DNA from: an uncultured Lachnospiraceae bacterium
GTDB lineage: Bacteria; Bacillota; Clostridia; Lachnospirales; Lachnospiraceae
Assembly: GCA_902780405.1 (NCBI GenBank)
Contig: CACZFI010000010.1
Location: 1 to 64,000, forward strand
Direction: 5' to 3'
Length of the DNA: 64,000 nt
A program made the position numbers and the translations under genes. Positions within the stretch are counted from its first letter, which is position 1, and the number at the start of each line of letters is the position of its first letter. Below the pieces are notes generated by a model. That model saw only the letters and a list, made by a program, of their open reading frames with translations, was not told where the DNA came from and did no database searches. Of the stretch, positions 43,841 to 52,354 are shown piece after piece.

Positions 43841-43864
43841 GCACCGGCTTGGTTAAGCCGGTGC
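43841..43864 (-). terminator. Hairpin between sugar-binding protein and ATPase genes
   Basis: GCACCGGCTT (43841-43850), loop GGTT, AAGCCGGTGC (43855-43864): a perfect 10-bp stem in the 67-base gap. There is no T run behind it, so it is more likely a 3'-end stabiliser of the binding-protein message, or a weak pause, than a full terminator. Confidence 0.6.
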
Positions 43865-43880
43865 ACCCATAAAATCTTTC

Positions 43881-45026
43881 TTATTCGATGCCTGTGAAGT
43901 CAGATGCCTCATAGTAACCGGAGTCGATCAGCGCGCTCTTTACGTTGTCAGAGGTTACTACTACGATTGCTGTCTGCTTTGCAGGTACGTCAGTCTTCTC
44001 ATTGTTGTAGCTGGAATCTGTTGCAGGTGTCTTGTCGTTCAGGATGTCTACTGCCATGGTTACGGAGTCAGATGCAAGAGTTCTTGTATCCTTGAATACG
44101 GTCATGGACTGCTTGCCATCGATTACGTACTGTACGGAAGCCTTCTCAGCATCCTGTCCTGTTACTACATAGCTCTTTACGTCCTTATCGGAAGCGAATA
44201 CATCAGCGATGGAACGAGCGGTACCATCATTGGGAGCGAGTACAACTACATCACCCTTCATGTCAGCGCCTACAGCTGTGAGGTTTGCCTCTGCCTTAGA
44301 CTTTGCTACGTTGAAATCCCAGTCGGTTGTTACCTGACCGATGATCTTGGAGATCTCTTCTCTGGAGAGCTCAGCCTTGTCCTTAAGAGCCTCTGCCTCA
44401 GAGGAGTTTGCGATCTTGAAGGTTCCGTCTGCGATCTTCGGCTGAAGCACGCTCCATGCACCCTCGAAGAAGATGAATGCATTGTTGTCGGTTGCTGCAC
44501 CTGCAAAGAGGTAAAGAGGAATGTCCTTGCCTGAAGGTGCGTTGTCGATCAGATACTGACCCTGAGCTGCGCCTACTGCGAAGCTGTCGAAGGTTACATA
44601 GTAATCAACTGCATCCGTGCCTGTGATCAGACGATCGTAAGCGATAACCTTTACGCCTGCTGCCTTTGCTTCCTCAACTGCTGCGGAAGCTGCCGCACCA
44701 TCCTGTGCGCAGATGATGAGGACTTTCATGCCCTTGGAAATGAGTGTCTCAACGTTTGTCTTCTCTGTTGCGGAAGAACCCTGGGAGAAGAGTACCTGGT
44801 TGGAGAAGCCTGCGTCACCGAGGATCGTCTCGAACTGCTTCTGATCCTGTAACCATCTAGGCTCGTCCTTGGTGGGAAGTACGATTCCTACCTGTACGTC
44901 TCCGTCGGATGATGCTCCGGCATTTCCGGCCTCAGTTGAACCTGAATCCTTTGCCTTGCCGCATCCTGTTGCAAGTCCCAAAACCATTGTTGCTGCAAGC
45001 AGCAAACCCAAAATCTTTTTTTTCAT
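43881..45026 (-). CDS. chvE: Sugar-binding lipoprotein (ChvE-like)
   Basis: A 381-residue lipoprotein with lipobox LGLATGCGKA (Cys about 22) and a short Gly/Ser/Ala linker. The mature part opens VQVGIVLPTKDEPRWLQDQ, then ETLISKGMKVLIICAQDGAA, KVIAYDRLITGTDAVDYYVT, and VVLAPNDGTARSIADVF. The order and wording fit the ChvE/MmsE group that binds arabinose, galactose, glucose or xylose. It is first in the transport operon and next to the sensing module at 45.2-49.3 kb, which may control it. Confidence 0.9.
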   Translation of the reverse strand: MKKKILGLLLAATMVLGLATGCGKAKDSGSTEAGNAGASSDGDVQVGIVLPTKDEPRWLQDQKQFETILGDAGFSNQVLFSQGSSATEKTNVETLISKGMKVLIICAQDGAAASAAVEEAKAAGVKVIAYDRLITGTDAVDYYVTFDSFAVGAAQGQYLIDNAPSGKDIPLYLFAGAATDNNAFIFFEGAWSVLQPKIADGTFKIANSSEAEALKDKAELSREEISKIIGQVTTDWDFNVAKSKAEANLTAVGADMKGDVVVLAPNDGTARSIADVFASDKDVKSYVVTGQDAEKASVQYVIDGKQSMTVFKDTRTLASDSVTMAVDILNDKTPATDSSYNNEKTDVPAKQTAIVVVTSDNVKSALIDSGYYEASDFTGIE

Positions 45027-45141
45027 TTTCCTACCTCCGTAAAATGTGTTGTGGTTTTCGGTTGATGTAACTATATCACCGAATCAACTAAAATAACTTG
45101 TCACTTACTTTCAATTTTTGTCTTCATCAAAACGCAGGCAC

Positions 45142-45192
45142 AAAAAAATAGCACAATTTTGCATCAGGCTTGTGCTTGGCAAAATTGTGCTA
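45142..45192 (-). terminator. Terminator of the second sugar-sensing operon
   Basis: TAGCACAATTTTGC (45149-45162) and GCAAAATTGTGCTA (45179-45192) make a perfect 14-bp stem, followed by TTTTTTTG on the minus strand. It lies directly after the regulator stop at 45199. Confidence 0.92.
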
Positions 45193-45198
45193 CTCTGA

Positions 45199-46806
45199 TC
45201 ATGCTTCCTTACTGTCTTTATACTCTGAAGGCGTAACACCCACATTCTTCTTGAAGGCGCGGGAGAAGTAGTTGGCGTCGGCGTAACCGACCTCCATACA
45301 GATCTCCTTGATGCTCTTCGTTGTGTTTCGAAGAAGCTCCTTGGCGCGCTCGATCCGGATGTTGGTCACATACTCGATGAAGGTACTTCCCGTACGCTTC
45401 TTGAACAGCTTACTGAAATAGTAGGGACTGATCATCAGTTCCTTGGAGACATCATCCAATATAAGATCCTTCGCATAGTTTTGTTCAATGTAGGTCTTGG
45501 CGTTCTTGATGATGTCGACAGTGCTCTCTTCCTTCTTGGTGAGGATGTTGTGGCAGACATTGGAAATCTTGCCGGAGAACCACTCGTAGAGCTGATCGTA
45601 GGTCTGCATTCCCATGATACTGCCCAAGTACTCGCTTCTCATATTGAAGCGATAGACCATACCGCCGCTCTCAAAACCGATGCTTTCGGCCTTTAAGACA
45701 AACTCCAGCACCTTCAGCTTCACATCCATCACATTTTGCTCATGCCGATCGAGCATCCAGTCAAAGAAGGATCTGCAAAAGAACATGGAACGGTTCAGAT
45801 TGCCTTCCTCGATCGCTTTGAATAAGGAAGTCTCCGTTTCAACGGGGTAATCCTCCTCATAGTTGCAGAGGATGGGCATGTCGTTCGCATGCACAACGGA
45901 ATCCGAAAAGTTGTAGGAGAGGCTTCGCATGGCTTCATTATAAGACTCCGCCAGACTGTCCATCGGATGAAATGTTCCGATACCGATACGGAATCTGGCA
46001 TCAAAGAGTTTTTTCAACTCACGGATCATCTTTCTGGCCTGCTCGATGATGGCAATACGCGTCTCATACTCGCTCTCCGCATCCGGGATCTCCGCGGGGA
46101 CGAATACCACGATCATGTTTCCCATCATGGCGCCGACGCAGCAGGTAAAGAAGGACTTGATCGCATCCTTGATCCGACCGTACTCCTTCTGCAGCCGGAC
46201 GGAAGTTCCGATGGCATTCTCCATGCGGCCGCGGCTGCCGAGTTCGCCGAACTGAAGTCCCATCATGTATCCGGCGTCCGTCTCGATTCCAAGCAACGTC
46301 TTGAAATTGGTCAGGTCCCCCTCCTCATGGTTTTGATACAGCAGGGTGTAGATAAACCCATTCTCAATGATGGGCGTCACGATCTCCAGCTTTTCCTTAT
46401 TGGCGAGATCCTCGCTCCTCTTGGTACGATTCAGGTCCACACGGTTCATGGCCTTCTTGAGCGTTTTCGTGATCTCCTCCCTGTCGATGGGCTTGTTGAT
46501 ATACTCGAGCACACCGATATCGATGGCATCCTTGGCGTAATCAAACTTGACGTAGGCCGATACCACAATAAAGATGATGTTTTCATTTGTACTTCTGATC
46601 TCGCGCATCGCTTCGATTCCGTTGATGCCGGGCATCTGAATATCCATAAAGACGATGTCCGGCCGGAAGTACTCCGCCTGCTCGATCACCTTTCGACCGG
46701 AATTTGCACACTCGATGATACACTGCTCCGGGAAGCTTTTCTCTATGATGAATTTTAATGCGTCAATCACGATATTCTCATCGTCCGCAATCAGCACCTT
46801 ATACAT
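45199..46806 (-). CDS. Response regulator with AraC-type domain (YesN-like)
   Basis: A 535-residue regulator. The receiver opens MYKVLIADDENIVIDALKFI, with phospho-Asp in DIVFMDIQMPGING (about 57) and Lys in VLEYINKPIDRE. A long middle region (about 140-420) has no recognised motif apart from RFRIGIGTFHPMDSLAES, which recalls the degenerate cyclase-like segment of YesN proteins. The C-terminal AraC domain has LILDDVSKELMISPYYFSKL and IKEICMEVGYADANYFSRAF. It is last in an operon with binding protein and YesM kinase and probably activates the sugar transporter operon that starts at 45026. Confidence 0.9.
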   Translation of the reverse strand: MYKVLIADDENIVIDALKFIIEKSFPEQCIIECANSGRKVIEQAEYFRPDIVFMDIQMPGINGIEAMREIRSTNENIIFIVVSAYVKFDYAKDAIDIGVLEYINKPIDREEITKTLKKAMNRVDLNRTKRSEDLANKEKLEIVTPIIENGFIYTLLYQNHEEGDLTNFKTLLGIETDAGYMMGLQFGELGSRGRMENAIGTSVRLQKEYGRIKDAIKSFFTCCVGAMMGNMIVVFVPAEIPDAESEYETRIAIIEQARKMIRELKKLFDARFRIGIGTFHPMDSLAESYNEAMRSLSYNFSDSVVHANDMPILCNYEEDYPVETETSLFKAIEEGNLNRSMFFCRSFFDWMLDRHEQNVMDVKLKVLEFVLKAESIGFESGGMVYRFNMRSEYLGSIMGMQTYDQLYEWFSGKISNVCHNILTKKEESTVDIIKNAKTYIEQNYAKDLILDDVSKELMISPYYFSKLFKKRTGSTFIEYVTNIRIERAKELLRNTTKSIKEICMEVGYADANYFSRAFKKNVGVTPSEYKDSKEA

Positions 46807-46817
46807 CTTTGTCCTCC

Positions 46818-48293
46818 TTATACCTTCGGGATGAACAGGGCCACCTCGGTACCCATATCCTCACCCACGCTGGTAATCTCAATGACATCCTCTGTGTTAA
46901 AGAAGTTTCTCATCCTTGCGATAACATTGTCCATACCGACGCCGCTCTCTCTGTCGATCTCACCTTCCGACGCGGATATGGGCTGTCCGGACATAATGTG
47001 ATCGATCACCGACTGTTTCATACCGCGGCCGTTGTCACGGATGCTTACGACGATACTGTCCTCCTCGCCGGTCACCGTGATCTCAATCTTCTTCTCCCAC
47101 TCCACATCGCGAAGTCCGTGCTTCACACAGTTTTCCACGATGGGCTGCAGGATCATGCTGGGCAGATGCACGGACAGGTACTTCTCATCAATCTCTTTTG
47201 TATAGTGGATCGATCCTGAATAACGCACATTGATAATGTAGATATAGTCATCCACTACCTTCAGTTCATCTTCTATGGTTGCGCTTCCTTCCGCATTCTT
47301 GATCCTGCTTCTAAAAAAGTCTGCGGTTCTGTGGATATAGGTGTAGGTCCTGTCGGCGTTCTCCATCATAGCGAGCTGCGCGCCGGCGTTTAATGTATTA
47401 AACAGAAAGTGCGGATTGATCTGCGCCTGCAGATATTTTAACTCCGCATCCTTCACCACGGTCTCCATACGTATGGATTCCTCACGAAGCGCACTCTCCT
47501 TTTCCACGCTGGCACGAAACTTTTCGATATAGTCTTTCAAGCTGGTGACCATCCGGTTAAATGCACCGTTTAAGATACCGATCTCATTTAACTCATCCGT
47601 CTCCACAAGACGCACATCCAGGTTTCCTTCTCCGACTTCCTTCGCCGTATCCGCAAGGTTCTTTAAAGGGTCCGTCAGCTTCTTGGTAAGGAGCAGGACG
47701 ATCAGAATACCGATTGCGCCCATAATGAGCAGGATGGCCGTATAAAGTGCCTCGATCACTCGCGCCATTCCCGACAGTTTCTTATAGGAATCCGAGTTCA
47801 TATAGAACATGCGATTGTTCACCTCGGACAGATAAGTCGTCAGATAACTGTATCTGTTCTCCGCCTCCTTCGCATAGGTCATGTAACGATCGATATCATT
47901 GCTCTTTTTTGCGAGTGCCGCCATATTGGACGACTGAACATAGCTCGAAGCCAGATTGTTCAAAGCCCTGTTTCTGACGGAAAGCTCCGAAATATTCTCC
48001 TCGACCGTTTCTTCCGGCTCTTCGATATAAAGCTTAAATGCATCCAGATTCACGTAAAACTTATTCAGCGTGTTCTCATCTCTCGTATTTAAATACTCCC
48101 GCAATGCGGTATGCGCCTTGTCAAGATCCGTGCGCATCTCCACCAGGTTGCGGTTGCCGTCATACGCGCTGTCCACGCTCTCGATCACGGCACGCATGTT
48201 ATTGAAGATGTAGAGGTTCACCAGCAGGAGCGGTATGAAGGTCAGCAGGAAGATGTAGATGATCTGCCGACGAAACACGATCTTGTTACTCAT
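46818..48293 (-). CDS. Sensor histidine kinase, YesM type
   Basis: A 491-residue kinase with spans about 10-32 and 183-206, a helical extracellular part of about 150 residues, and HAMP (KKLTDPLKNLADTAKEVGEG). The phospho-accepting His lies in QAQINPHFLFNTLNAGAQLA; the ATP-binding domain has LQPIVENCVKHGLRD and RDNGRGMKQ. It begins inside the last eight bases of the binding-protein gene and is followed by the regulator 11 bases later. Confidence 0.92.
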   Translation of the reverse strand: MSNKIVFRRQIIYIFLLTFIPLLLVNLYIFNNMRAVIESVDSAYDGNRNLVEMRTDLDKAHTALREYLNTRDENTLNKFYVNLDAFKLYIEEPEETVEENISELSVRNRALNNLASSYVQSSNMAALAKKSNDIDRYMTYAKEAENRYSYLTTYLSEVNNRMFYMNSDSYKKLSGMARVIEALYTAILLIMGAIGILIVLLLTKKLTDPLKNLADTAKEVGEGNLDVRLVETDELNEIGILNGAFNRMVTSLKDYIEKFRASVEKESALREESIRMETVVKDAELKYLQAQINPHFLFNTLNAGAQLAMMENADRTYTYIHRTADFFRSRIKNAEGSATIEDELKVVDDYIYIINVRYSGSIHYTKEIDEKYLSVHLPSMILQPIVENCVKHGLRDVEWEKKIEITVTGEEDSIVVSIRDNGRGMKQSVIDHIMSGQPISASEGEIDRESGVGMDNVIARMRNFFNTEDVIEITSVGEDMGTEVALFIPKV

Positions 48294-49299
48294 TCGTCAG
48301 ATACCTCCCCACATTATCCTTATCGATCACGGTGTCTTCAATGATCACGCGATCCGCAATGGAACCCGTCTCATGAAAGCCCTGTAAAAGCTGAACCGCA
48401 AGCATACCCGCCTGTTCGGTATTCGCATCCACGAGCGCCGCAATATCACCGTCTCTTACGGCAATCAGAAGGCTCTCGGAAAAACCGGTACCGATCACGG
48501 CAGATGATCCGGAAAGATTGTAATCACGGATGGCCTGGTACACCAGCTCCGTATCATGTCCGTTGGCACATACCAGAAAATCCGGATGTTGCTTGTCCGA
48601 CAGTATCTCTCTCGCCTTGTCTGTCACACGAAAATTCTTGGATCCATCCACCGCCTCGATCCTGATATTTACGGTCAGGTGGTTACCTTCGTTCTCCAGC
48701 GTCTCACGGATTCCGGAAAGCAGTTCCTGATTGGAATCGCCGCTTTCTTCGTCCATCAGTACTGTCACCGTCGGAGTCTTGGTTCTTGCCAGGTTGATGA
48801 TGATACGTCCGTACTCTCTGCCGATATTATAATTTCCGAGCTCAATAAAGGACCTTCTCCTACATCCCGGGCAGTCCGAAAGCATGGTGATCGTAGGAAT
48901 CCCTTCGTTCACAGCCTCATTGATGCTTTCTCGCATCTCGGCGATGTCCGTGGCTTCCACGATAATTCCGTCCACATGCATGGCTGCCGCCATCTTCACA
49001 TACTCGGCATCGGAATAATTAACGTTAGGATTGGATTTCAGATTCTCCACATAGATGCCGCGGCGTTTGCCGTAGGATCTGGCCTCTTTGTATATCATAT
49101 TGGACGTGTAAGAACCTGCGGACTTTCCGATATAGACGTAATGCGCGGTATAGAGTCTTTCCTCCTCGGCTGCCTTTTTGATCCTTAACTGTGCGTACAC
49201 AAAAAGACCGAGGACAACCATCAGAAAAAGTGAAAGCAGCATGATCATCCTCAGGAAATATCGCTCCGTATTCGATCTCTTTTTTCGTTCCTTTCGCAT
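48286..49299 (-). CDS. Membrane-anchored sugar-binding protein of the sensing module
   Basis: A 337-residue protein whose N terminus is a signal anchor (basic RKERKKRSNTERYFLR, then span MIMLLSLFLMVVLGLFVYA) without a lipobox Cys. The exported domain is of the ribose/galactose-binding fold: GIYVENLKSNPNVNYSDAEY, AMHVDGIIVEATDIAEMRES, IELGNYNIGREYGRIIINLA, PDFLVCANGHDTELVYQAI. It has the place of the lipoprotein in the first module (16334-17335) but a different anchor. The upstream cyclase stop codon forms part of its ribosome site (TAGGAGA). Confidence 0.87.
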   Translation of the reverse strand: MRKERKKRSNTERYFLRMIMLLSLFLMVVLGLFVYAQLRIKKAAEEERLYTAHYVYIGKSAGSYTSNMIYKEARSYGKRRGIYVENLKSNPNVNYSDAEYVKMAAAMHVDGIIVEATDIAEMRESINEAVNEGIPTITMLSDCPGCRRRSFIELGNYNIGREYGRIIINLARTKTPTVTVLMDEESGDSNQELLSGIRETLENEGNHLTVNIRIEAVDGSKNFRVTDKAREILSDKQHPDFLVCANGHDTELVYQAIRDYNLSGSSAVIGTGFSESLLIAVRDGDIAALVDANTEQAGMLAVQLLQGFHETGSIADRVIIEDTVIDKDNVGRYLTNE

Positions 49300-49307
49300 C
49301 CCGTCTC

Positions 49308-50378
49308 CTAGTAGACTACCTTGTTTCTTCCGCTCTCCTTGCCGTGATAGAGTTTCTCGTCGGCTTCCTTGATCATGTCCTCAATACTGCTGTTATAATC
49401 AAACTCCGTAAGGCCGAAGGTCATGGTGATCCTGATCTCCTGATCCTTGCAACGGATCACGCTTGCCTTGATCTCCGTCCTCAATCGGTCAAGCAAAGCA
49501 AATGCCTGGTCGCCGTTTAAGTCCGGCATCACAAGCAGGAATTCTTCTCCGCCCCAGCGAGAGAGAAAAACAGACTCGCCGCAGATGATCTGCATCGCAT
49601 TTGAAACAAATTTTAAAACCTCATCACCCGCATCATGACCGTAGGTGTCATTCACGCGTTTGAAGAAATCGATGTCTCCGATCGCTACGGACAGGGCATA
49701 GTGGTCAACCGATCTCGCCACTTCGTCAAGAAACTCCATCGTACTTCTTCTGTTAAAAAGTCCGGTCAGAGCATCGGTATTTGCCTGTCTCGCTAAACGC
49801 TCGTTGTATTTCATCAGCTTGCTTTCCGCCTCATTCTCCTCTCGGCTGAAGATAAAAGCAATCACGATAATGGAAATAAACACCGCAGAAATATTGGATA
49901 CCTGGATCATCTTGCCACGCAGTTCCGAAATCCCATAATCAGGCAGTGTCCCGCTGAAAGCAAAAATGGTAACACATCTTGCCACAAGTACAATTCCTGC
50001 CAGTGTAAATTTAAAGATCGGGGAACCGTGAACCACAAAGAAACAGATCATCAGGATGACGATGAAATAATTCTGCATGCCGGCGCTCCAGCCGAAAGGT
50101 CGAATCATCAGCATGATCCAGCATAGCAGGAAAAAGATAAATCCGACAATGGATGTCCTGGTGCGTGCGTAGTATGTCTGAAAAAAGAGCAGGATCAGAG
50201 CGGCAAAAAAGCACAGCGTCCTGGTTGCGTAATGCGTGAACATCCCCGCCCCTGCCAAAAATACATCAGCCGTAAAAGCACAAAAAACCACGAGGTAAAG
50301 TATCCGAAGCGAAACCATGCCCCTCTTGTTTTCATTCTCCGATACGACATCCTTGTTGATAAAACGAAAAATCCCCAT
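49308..50378 (-). CDS. Membrane diguanylate cyclase
   Basis: A 356-residue protein with about six membrane spans in the first 180 residues (LRILYLVVFCAFTADVFLA, TLCFFAALILLFFQTYY, ISAVFISIIVIAFIF). The C-terminal GGDEF domain begins RQANTDALTGLFNRRSTMEF and has the active loop LSRWGGEEFLLVMPD (GGEEF variant, normally active). It would make cyclic di-GMP in response to a signal in or near the membrane. It lies 26 bases after the other cyclase gene and eight bases before the sugar-sensing gene, so it belongs to the same transcript. Confidence 0.9.
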   Translation of the reverse strand: MGIFRFINKDVVSENENKRGMVSLRILYLVVFCAFTADVFLAGAGMFTHYATRTLCFFAALILLFFQTYYARTRTSIVGFIFFLLCWIMLMIRPFGWSAGMQNYFIVILMICFFVVHGSPIFKFTLAGIVLVARCVTIFAFSGTLPDYGISELRGKMIQVSNISAVFISIIVIAFIFSREENEAESKLMKYNERLARQANTDALTGLFNRRSTMEFLDEVARSVDHYALSVAIGDIDFFKRVNDTYGHDAGDEVLKFVSNAMQIICGESVFLSRWGGEEFLLVMPDLNGDQAFALLDRLRTEIKASVIRCKDQEIRITMTFGLTEFDYNSSIEDMIKEADEKLYHGKESGRNKVVY

Positions 50379-50404
50379 CGTCTTCTCCGCTATGACATAG
50401 CAAT

Positions 50405-52165
50405 CTATCGTGTCATTTGTTTCAGTTTTCGCTTGTTCTCATACATAAGATTATCTGCGCGTTCGAATACATCCGTCACCTTCACATCCGTCTCGGGAAT
50501 ATAGTCGGACATACCGGCCGCAAGAATCGGCGCTCCCTTGACTCCGATATTCTCGATCACCTGAAGCTTCAGTTTCGCAAGCAGTTCCTCCCGGATAGGA
50601 TAATCCGAACCCTTGAGGAATACGACAAATTCGTCGCCGCCGATACGAAAGACCGGACTATGGCAAAAGATATGACACAGCAGCACAGCGGCTGCTTTGA
50701 TATACTCGTCTCCCGCACTGTGACCTTCCGTATCGTTGACCAGTTTTAAATCGTTCAGATCACATACCAGGATTGCAAAGGGGAGATAATCCATATGGTT
50801 GTCAATATTGGACTGCACGGACTTTTCCAGTTCTCCGTAGGCGATCTTGTTCTTGATGCCCGTAAGTTCATCTCTTCTTGCCAGTTCCTTTTCGGAATTG
50901 ATGGCGCGAAGATATGCCTTTTCCTTTTGGACTTCCTCGTTGATATTCTCGACACCGATGATAAAGTGTTTTCTGTCACTGGACCACATCACCACCATAC
51001 GGGTGTACTGTGCCTTGCCGTCTACGATCAGTCTATAGTCCGCCGAAAACTGTCGCTTTCCTTCCAGTGAAGAAATAATGTGATTCCTATCGATGATGGT
51101 ACTGATCCTGATCTGATCCTCCGGATGTACAATCAGACCGATGTTTCTTCCGGCCTCCGTGTAGAAATCCACGCCCTCTTCCTTAAGTTCCAGTTGGCCG
51201 TAGATATCATTTGAAGTGAATGCGGCATACTTTCCTGTCGCTTCTTCAATGTAGTAGATGGCGTCATAATGCACCGCCAGACTCTCCGCGATCTGAGCGA
51301 AGGTAACGCTCATCTTTTTCTTCGCATCCCGAACGCTCTCGGCCGTCACCTCATCCTGCACATCCCTGACGGTAAATACCAGGTGTTTTCCGTCTCCCGC
51401 AGGAGAAACCGTAAAGCGGAAATACCTGTACTCACCCTGCACAGAAATTCTATATTTAAATGAAAATGACTTCCGGTTACCGAGTCTCGCAAGCATCTCC
51501 TGCTTGTCATAAAACTCTGCTGCAAATTTCTGATCGTCCGGATGCGCGTATTTTCTGATATTAATCTTCGTATCATTGAAAAAATCTTCACTGTAGCGCG
51601 GGACATTCATGGCCCGATATCGTTCATTGGAGGAAAACTCTATATAGTTTGAAGTATCCAAATCGATATAAAAGATCGTTTCGTAACTGTCCGCAAGATT
51701 CTGCGCGATCCGGTTGAAAATCTCACGTTCGTTCTCGATACGATCCGTCTCAAACCGCTGTCTTACTTCTTTGTCCACATTTTTCACACCGAGGATGAAG
51801 TAGTCGTCTTCTCCGCCATCCGTGATGCCACGGATAACACGGATCGTGTGATAGACCGGTTTTCCATCGATCACAAGGCGATAAAGAAGCTGCTGCATAC
51901 TTCCGCTCTTCATATCTTCGATCAGTTTATCCTTCTGGATATCTTCCGTAAAGATATGCATATCTTCTTCATAAACCACACTCTGTGCGTCTCGCTTCAT
52001 ATTCACAAAAAAATCGCTTCCGCTTTGCTCGATATTGAGTGCGCAAAACTCACTGTCCGCCGAGAACCAGTAGTACTCATTGGTGACAGCGTTCACGTAA
52101 TAGACACTTGTATAGTCGACCAGAAGCGCTTCCGCTATTTTATTGAATATGTTAAAATTCTTCAT
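50405..52165 (-). CDS. Diguanylate cyclase with three PAS-like repeats
   Basis: 586 residues, no spans. Three similar segments of about 135 residues each open with an I-A-x-x-L-x-x-x-Y-x-x-I/V-Y/F-Y motif: IAEALLVDYTSVYYVNAVT, IAQNLADSYETIFYIDLDTS and IAESLAVHYDAIYYIEEATG. Each probably forms a PAS-like sensor. The GGDEF domain has ARRDELTGIKNKIAYGELEK and FRIGGDEFVVFLKGSD and should be active. The same type of sensory segment occurs in the cyclase at 1034-2467. The promoter at 52172-52200 lies so close that the mRNA may start at or next to the ATG. Confidence 0.9.
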   Translation of the reverse strand: MKNFNIFNKIAEALLVDYTSVYYVNAVTNEYYWFSADSEFCALNIEQSGSDFFVNMKRDAQSVVYEEDMHIFTEDIQKDKLIEDMKSGSMQQLLYRLVIDGKPVYHTIRVIRGITDGGEDDYFILGVKNVDKEVRQRFETDRIENEREIFNRIAQNLADSYETIFYIDLDTSNYIEFSSNERYRAMNVPRYSEDFFNDTKINIRKYAHPDDQKFAAEFYDKQEMLARLGNRKSFSFKYRISVQGEYRYFRFTVSPAGDGKHLVFTVRDVQDEVTAESVRDAKKKMSVTFAQIAESLAVHYDAIYYIEEATGKYAAFTSNDIYGQLELKEEGVDFYTEAGRNIGLIVHPEDQIRISTIIDRNHIISSLEGKRQFSADYRLIVDGKAQYTRMVVMWSSDRKHFIIGVENINEEVQKEKAYLRAINSEKELARRDELTGIKNKIAYGELEKSVQSNIDNHMDYLPFAILVCDLNDLKLVNDTEGHSAGDEYIKAAAVLLCHIFCHSPVFRIGGDEFVVFLKGSDYPIREELLAKLKLQVIENIGVKGAPILAAGMSDYIPETDVKVTDVFERADNLMYENKRKLKQMTR

Positions 52166-52171
52166 GTTTTT

Positions 52172-52200
52172 ATTATATTCTGTTGTTTTTTATGTTTCAA
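52172..52200 (-). promoter_or_regulatory. Promoter of the cyclase and sugar-sensing operon
   Basis: On the minus strand TTGAAA (52195-52200) and TATAAT (52172-52177) are 17 bases apart. Only six bases separate the -10 box from the ATG at 52163-52165, and no ribosome site is present. Confidence 0.72.
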
Positions 52201-52255
52201 GAGGAAATCTTTGTCTTCACCAATGCGTACAAGTTCAAAAAAAGTAAGACGAGTC

Positions 52256-52285
52256 TTGCACTTACGCCTTCCCGCGTGCTATCCT
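52256..52285 (+). promoter_or_regulatory. Promoter of the methyltransferase gene
   Basis: TTGCAC (52256-52261) and TATCCT (52280-52285) with an 18-base spacer. Transcription would begin near 52292, at the first stem of the structured leader. Confidence 0.5.
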
Positions 52286-52291
52286 TTAGGT

Positions 52292-52346
52292 GCCTGACCC
52301 GGTAACGAGACAGGCCTCAATACCGACATTAAGAAAGTGTTACGGA
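52292..52346 (+). ncRNA. Pseudoknot-like leader RNA, unidentified
   Basis: GCCTG (52292-52296) pairs with CAGGC (52311-52315). CGGTA (52300-52304) in its loop pairs with TACCG (52321-52325), an H-type pseudoknot. A small hairpin ACATT/AGTGT (52326-52340) follows, then the ribosome site CGGAG (52343-52347). The layout is that of small translation-controlling riboswitches. I cannot match it to a known class. Confidence 0.4.
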
Positions 52347-52354
52347 GAAGAAAG

